Shown: positions 60,014 through 64,000 of the stretch, in pieces
How positions within the stretch are numbered: the stretch's first letter is position 1
Layout of the letters: each line of letters begins with the position of its first letter
Assembly: GCA_002708445.1 (NCBI GenBank)
Contig: PAOB01000034.1
Coordinates: 1 to 64,000 of the forward strand
Reading direction: 5' to 3'
From: Candidatus Arcticimaribacter sp.
GTDB taxonomy: Bacteria > Bacteroidota > Bacteroidia > Flavobacteriales > Flavobacteriaceae
Length of the DNA: 64,000 nt
Made by a program: the position numbers and the translations under genes
Notes under the pieces: model-generated
Told to the model about the DNA's origin: nothing
Database searches by the model: none
Seen by the model: only the letters and a program-made list of their open reading frames with translations

Positions 60014-60427
60014 ATGAAAATCAGCATCATCAACGGTCCTAACCTTAACTTATTGGGTCAACGCGAACCTGGTATTTACGGGAATCAAACTTTTGAGCAG
60101 TATTTTGCTGATCTTCAAGTAAAGTTTCCTCAAATCGAATTTGACTATTTTCAATCGAATATTGAGGGTGAACTCATTGATCAATTGCATCGGGTTGGAT
60201 TTTCTTCTGACGGGATCATACTCAATGCCGCTGCTTACACTCACACATCAGTAGGATTAGGTGATGCAATCAAAGCTATAGACACTAGTGTTATTGAAGT
60301 GCATATTTCAAACACATTTGCACGCGAGGATTTTAGACACACCTCTTTCATAACTCCAAATGCAAAAGGACTGATTCTCGGTTTTGGTTTGGATTCCTAT
60401 CGTTTGGCTGTTGAAAGTTTTTTGTAA
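60014..60427 (+). CDS. aroQ: Type II 3-dehydroquinate dehydratase
   Basis: 137 aa. GPNLNLLGQREPGIYG carries the catalytic Tyr; NAAAYTHTSVGLGDAI and EVHISNTFAREDFRHTSF complete the active site with His and Arg. Makes 3-dehydroshikimate, the step before shikimate dehydrogenase and aroK (17577). Full length for the dodecameric type. Confidence 0.97.
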   Translation: MKISIINGPNLNLLGQREPGIYGNQTFEQYFADLQVKFPQIEFDYFQSNIEGELIDQLHRVGFSSDGIILNAAAYTHTSVGLGDAIKAIDTSVIEVHISNTFAREDFRHTSFITPNAKGLILGFGLDSYRLAVESFL

Positions 60428-60432
60428 GCCTT

Positions 60433-60669
60433 CTAATCCTCTGGTAATGAATCAAACACTTTTTTTCTCTCCTCATACCATTTTTTCATACCGTCGGTGT
60501 CTTTCACCAAACTTCGCATTTGTTGCATTGCATTCAAATGCTCAGCATCTTTTTTTTGAAACATTTTTTTTCCGTGTTCTTTACTAAGTGCAGCGATTTC
60601 TTCAAAAGTATTAGCGCTAAATTTTTGGTAGCAAGCTCCACCGAGCTCTTTGCAGGACATTGTTTTCAT
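60433..60669 (-). CDS. Small DUF1059-like protein
   Basis: 78 aa: SCKELGGACYQKFSANTFEEIAALSKEHGKKMF matches the pattern of DUF1059 (Cys-Gly-Cys start, then a helix with EEI...HG), an uncharacterised small-protein family. C-terminal half is charged helix. Cytosolic, function unknown. Convergent with aroQ (5 bp). Confidence 0.65.
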   Translation of the reverse strand: MKTMSCKELGGACYQKFSANTFEEIAALSKEHGKKMFQKKDAEHLNAMQQMRSLVKDTDGMKKWYEERKKVFDSLPED

Positions 60670-60705
60670 GGTGTTTGGGTTTGTTTTTTTGGTTTGTATT
60701 TAATT

Positions 60706-61173
60706 TCAGTGCCTCAATCTCATTTTTAATAAATCGGGTTTAAATCCAATTTTCTCATAAGCACTGATTGCACTCTCATTCTCTGCGTAAACATCCAATT
60801 GAACTTCTGTCAATTTTTTTTCTTTTACCCACTTCAATAGTTCATTGATGATAAGTCTATTAATCCCTTTTCCACGCTGATTGGGAATTACGTACATAAA
60901 TCCAAGATAAGCATACTTTTCAGGTGTTTTGAATGTTTCAGAATCTTTGATCATGGCGTATCCAGACCCCACGGGCTTGCGTTCTAGGGTGGCAACTAAT
61001 ACCTGAACATCTGATCTTTCAATGTAATCTTCGAGCTCGTAATACACAATAGGATCTTGTTTTAAGTTTTTTGCAAAGGCTCGCTCATAACGAATTACTT
61101 CTTGCTCAAATTCTTTCAAGATTTTAAGATCATTTGGGACAGCTACTCTTATTTTTATGTTGGATTGTGACAT
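60706..61173 (-). CDS. GNAT acetyltransferase
   Basis: 155 aa from ATG 61171-61173. GNAT features: IKIRVAVPNDLKILKEFE, YLGFMYVIPNQRGKGINRLIINELL (acetyl-CoA loop) and VQLDVYAENESAISAYEKIGFKPDLLKMRL. Substrate unknown. Earlier ATG would add 10 residues rich in Cys with no family support. Confidence 0.88.
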   Translation of the reverse strand: MSQSNIKIRVAVPNDLKILKEFEQEVIRYERAFAKNLKQDPIVYYELEDYIERSDVQVLVATLERKPVGSGYAMIKDSETFKTPEKYAYLGFMYVIPNQRGKGINRLIINELLKWVKEKKLTEVQLDVYAENESAISAYEKIGFKPDLLKMRLRH

Positions 61174-61425
61174 ATGTTTCTTTAGACAGCAATTGGAGAA
61201 CACTACTTTTATTCCTTGTGAATTCTGGTTTTTTATTAACCAGTTCCAAAGCTGAGGAATATTAGCTTTAATGTTTCATGCTGAATTCTACATTTGTTAT
61301 TTTTCAATTTTCGAAACTCATTATACATGCACTTAATTCCTTTGATATCGAACACAACATTGGCGCACGTAGTTTGAAATTAGTCTACTTCTCTCTCCTG
61401 AAGGGCATGAAAATGGAATCTCTGT

Positions 61426-61629
61426 TTACTCCATCTTTTCGTCCTTTTCTGTAAACATAATGGTTCTATTGCTCTTAGGAAGCTGTGATGAATCCACTAA
61501 TTTAAAAAATGCATCGACATCTTCCAATTTGTCTACATAGTAAATTAAGGCGTCATAATTTTCTTTTGTATATGAAAGGATAAGTCCAGAGATAATAAGT
61601 AAGACTAACGTTTGCTCTAAAGTTTTCAT
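61426..61629 (-). CDS. Short membrane-anchored hypothetical protein
   Basis: 67 aa with one N-terminal hydrophobic segment (TLVLLIISGLILSY) and a charged remainder. Could be a genuine small protein or a cassette-type ORF next to the attC-like element, or chance. No family recognised. The 250 bp between it and the acetyltransferase hold nothing I can support. Confidence 0.4.
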   Translation of the reverse strand: MKTLEQTLVLLIISGLILSYTKENYDALIYYVDKLEDVDAFFKLVDSSQLPKSNRTIMFTEKDEKME

Positions 61630-61820
61630 TATTATTCAATTTAAAATCCGCACTTCAACATTTTTTCAGGAGTATTGAGACTTACAAAATGCCACTAAAG
61701 AAAAACGTATTTTTTTGGCTTAACCCACTACAGACAATCATTTTTGTTTTCTCTTCACTTTTTTCTCCCAAGCAGAAAATGTTTTCTCGGGTTCTATTAG
61801 ACTTAGGGTTTTAATTGCCC

Positions 61821-61951
61821 ATAACGTCCATTCCACACTAAAACGTTAATTTGGTTTAGTGTGACGTTGTAATCAATTTTCCTAGGGTCGGGGCTTTGCT
61901 TTAGCAAAGTATAGCAACTAGGATTCAGCTTTTGCTGAAATTGATTACAAC
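61821..61951. other. attC-like multi-hairpin DNA element
   Basis: Two overlapping palindromic structures in 131 bp. Site A: ATAACGTC (61821-61828) pairs with GACGTTGT (61863-61870); inside, CACACTAAA/TTTAGTGTG (61834-61842 and 61855-61863). Site B: perfect 14-bp ends GTTGTAATCAATTT (61866-61879) and AAATTGATTACAAC (61938-61951), within them CCTAG/CTAGG and two mini-hairpins, CTTTGC-TTTA-GCAAAG and TTCAGC-TTTT-GCTGAA. The GTTGT block is shared, so the two folds exclude each other. AAC...GTT ends, inner stems and bulges recall folded integron attC sites. Next to a tyrosine recombinase pseudogene. Function inferred only. Confidence 0.6.
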
Positions 61952-61993
61952 TTGTTTATATCCGCATATTGCGTTTATTTCCTTTATATGTTT

Positions 61994-63150
61994 TTATACT
62001 TTTTTTATCTTAATGCTCTCATTATCATTACCTTGATATTCAATGATATGGTCTAGTATACTTTTAATATTTGCAAGAGATTTTTGACTCACATGCGTAT
62101 AAAACTCTGTAGTTTTGGAATTTCCATGCTCCAACAACTCTTGAACATATCTTAAATCTGTTCCTTTTTCCAACAAATGAGTTGCGAAAGAGTGTCTCAA
62201 CATATGAGGATAAATTCTTTTTTGAAAACCTGCTTTTTTTGCTGATCGCCTCAAGATAACTCGTATGCTAGATGCTGAATATTGTTTTCTGTTTGGGCTT
62301 TCAATCAACCAATAATTGGGATTGTATTTGTGAATATATTTCCTCAACAGCAATGCAATATTATCAGCCAGTAGTGTAATTCTATCCTTTTTCCCTTTTC
62401 CACCCCGAAGAAGAGATAGTTCTTTTCTCACACGATATCTTGTTCTCTCAGCCCAATGAGATCGCCTACTCTCAACCCACTAGAATATATAAGCGACAAA
62501 ATGGTTTTGTGTTATAGGTTTGATGTTTATTTGAAGATCAATAAAACCTCTTGTTCTGTCAATATTTCTGGTAGCTTTTTAGTTTTGTTAGGTCGCTCTA
62601 GTGTAAAAACCATTTTAGTTTGCTTAAGCACTTTTTCATAATAAAACTTAATGGCATTGATATATTGATTTTGTGTCGAAGAACTAACCTTTTTTTCTTG
62701 AATTAAATACAACAGAAATACCTGTATATCTTTTTTGGAAAGACGGTCAATGGACTGACCCATAAAAAAATCAAAAATTTTAAAAATACGAACAATAGGT
62801 TTTTATTGTATTTTACTGTAACGTTTTAAAACCAATTGTTCTCTATATAAAGACGATAGTCTTGGGATGGATTTTGGCTCATAGGGAATGATCTTTTTCT
62901 TTATGATATGGTTTACAGGTGAGTGTTTTTTAAGTTGAGAATAATCTATTAGAACACTATCCTCAAACGTTTGATAAAAAACATCCAATTGAAATTCTTT
63001 TGCTGGGAAATACCATGATTGTTGCGTTTGACTCCATCTCGCTCTCTTTTGCGACTTTACAAGTGCAATCAATTCTCGATCAAAGGCAAAGTCTAGCCTG
63101 ACAATCTTTTGTTGTCGATGGAGGTCGGGTAAAAGCCGTAGGTTTTTCAT
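61994..63150 (-). pseudogene. Decayed tyrosine recombinase/integrase
   Basis: Fragments in order from 63150: an N-terminal piece (MKNLRLLPDLHRQQ, RARWSQTQQSWYFPAK, ending KRYSKIQ-stop at 62803), then in another frame NTIKTYCSYF and SIDRLSKKDIQVFLLYLIQEKK, then [16 protein letters not shown] with the first catalytic Arg, and in a third frame [11 protein letters not shown] and [29 protein letters not shown] with His, Arg and the Tyr nucleophile. Premature stops at 62803, 62779-62781, 62770-62772, 62527-62529, 62512-62514 and 62428-62430, plus at least two frameshifts. Homologous enzymes of about 370-390 aa are common in Flavobacteria. Certainly inactive. Confidence 0.88.
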
Positions 63151-63190
63151 GATTAAAGTACAGATTAGGGACTGTAACTACCTCAAATAT

Positions 63191-63223
63191 AGTAAAAAAG
63201 AAAAAAGCTCGCTAAAAGCGAGC
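63191..63223 (-). terminator. Hairpin terminator of lpdA
   Basis: GCTCGC (63207-63212), loop TAAAA, GCGAGC (63218-63223). On the minus strand the stem is followed by a run of T broken by one C. It ends lpdA transcription before the pseudogene. Confidence 0.88.
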
Positions 63224-63253
63224 CTTATTTATGCTAGTTATTTCAATGGGGAT

Positions 63254-64000
63254 TTACAAATGGATTACCTCGTCATAGGCATCGGCCACAGCCTCCATCA
63301 TGGCTTCGCTCATGGTGGGGTGGGGGTGAACGGCTTTGAGTACTTCGTGGCCGGTAGTTTCGAGTTTACGTCCAAGTACTGCCTCGGCGATCATGTCTGT
63401 AACACCGGCTCCAATCATGTGGCAGCCCAACCACTCTCCGTATTTGGCATCGAAGATCACTTTCACAAAACCTTCGGGAGTCCCACCAGCTTGTGCTTTT
63501 CCGGAGGCAGAAAACGGGAATTTTCCAACCTTGATGTCGTATCCTTGCTCTTTGGCTTGAGACTCGGTCAATCCAACAGAAGCAATTTCAGGCGTGCAGT
63601 AGGTACATCCCGGGATGTTACCATAATCTAAAGGCTCAACTGTATGTCCTGCAATTTTTTCTACGCAGAGTATTCCTTCTGCAGAGGCAACGTGTGCAAG
63701 AGCCTGTCCTGATGTAACGTCTCCAATGGCATAGTAGCCCGGAAGGTTGGTTTGGTAGAAGTCATTAACTAAAATTTTGTCACGGTCTATAGCAATTCCA
63801 ACCTCTTTTAAACCGATGTTTTCAATGTTGGTTTTGATTCCAACAGCAGATAAAACGATGTCAACCTTGAGCGTTTCTTCGCCCTTAACAGTTTTTATAG
63901 TTGCTGTAACTCCTTGTCTTTTGGTATCCACATGGGTAACTTCGGCTTGAGTCATAATATTGATTCCAGCTTTTTTGAAGGATCGCTCCAATTGTTTCGA
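63254..64000 (-). CDS. lpdA: Dihydrolipoyl dehydrogenase, C-terminal part (cut by window edge)
   Basis: The frame enters from beyond 64000 and ends at TAA 63254-63256; 248 codons are present. Contains the end of the NAD domain (VLSAVGIKTNIENIGL), FAD motif GYYAIGDVTSGQALAHVASAEG, and the dimerisation domain with catalytic HPHPTMSEAMMEA (His-Glu pair). E3 subunit of pyruvate, 2-oxoglutarate and branched-chain complexes. GC content here is about half, well above the roughly one third of neighbouring DNA. Confidence 0.96.
   Translation of the reverse strand, partial: SKQLERSFKKAGINIMTQAEVTHVDTKRQGVTATIKTVKGEETLKVDIVLSAVGIKTNIENIGLKEVGIAIDRDKILVNDFYQTNLPGYYAIGDVTSGQALAHVASAEGILCVEKIAGHTVEPLDYGNIPGCTYCTPEIASVGLTESQAKEQGYDIKVGKFPFSASGKAQAGGTPEGFVKVIFDAKYGEWLGCHMIGAGVTDMIAEAVLGRKLETTGHEVLKAVHPHPTMSEAMMEAVADAYDEVIHL

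Overview
The window looks like a chromosomal segment of a low-GC member of the Bacteroidota, most likely a marine or aquatic Flavobacteriaceae. Four things point there. The gene content is typical of the family: DUF4835/PorD, a BamD-type lipoprotein, an omega-like RNA polymerase subunit, a YbbR protein, split transketolase subunits and CrtZ/CrtB carotenoid enzymes. Many start regions carry TAnnTTTG -7 boxes instead of E. coli-type promoters. Shine-Dalgarno signals are scarce and GTG/TTG starts are common. No rRNA, CRISPR array, prophage or intact insertion sequence is visible.

Layout. 1-6.4 kb is a loose region: two small InlB-repeat-like lipoproteins flank katG, followed by a TonB C-terminal domain protein, a secreted DNA/RNA nuclease and a decayed methyltransferase. 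6.4-12.4 kb holds a beta-barrel protein, an M28 peptidase coupled to a DUF3050 protein, a LysE exporter, HMG-CoA lyase and guaB. 12.6-14.9 kb has two SurA/parvulin-type periplasmic chaperones. 14.9-17.2 kb is a carotenoid locus (crtZ, crtB) under a CarH/LitR-type B12-binding MerR regulator, with a palindrome at its own start. 17.2-17.5 kb has tRNA-Leu and two tandem tRNA-Lys genes. 17.6-29 kb runs through aroK, a phosphoribosyltransferase, an S4 protein, an FKBP lipoprotein, an asparaginase-like protein, transketolase, tgt, an LptF/G permease, an EamA transporter, accA and dnaB. 29-35.1 kb on the minus strand carries thrS-infC-rpmI-rplT, murQ, icd and rplS. 35.5-42.7 kb has trmD, an HtrA protease, dapF, mltG, an RsmI-like methylase, a phosphatase and dnaA. 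42.8-49.2 kb has ybgC, ribD, prmC, ligA and dapA. 49.2-56.6 kb is a compact plus-strand block: bamD, omega, coaBC, porD, recN, fabI, ybbR, coaE. 56.7-61.2 kb has a two-component system, xerD, aroQ and small proteins. 61.4-63.2 kb is an island with a heavily decayed tyrosine recombinase and an attC-like multi-hairpin DNA element. The window ends inside lpdA, whose GC content is clearly higher than its neighbours.

Most of the window is conserved housekeeping: envelope assembly (BamD, PorD, SurA-like, HtrA, LptF/G, MltG, MurQ), translation, replication and repair (DnaA, DnaB, LigA, RecN, XerD) and core metabolism. The points that most merit a second look are: (1) fabI carries an in-frame TGA exactly where the conserved Ser-Ile-Gly glycine codon belongs; (2) the attC-like folded element lies beside the recombinase pseudogene; (3) the B12-type regulator has a perfect palindrome over its own start and no crtI nearby; (4) infC has no ATG/GTG/TTG start and appears to begin at ATA; (5) several -7 boxes lie so close to start codons that leaderless transcripts are likely.
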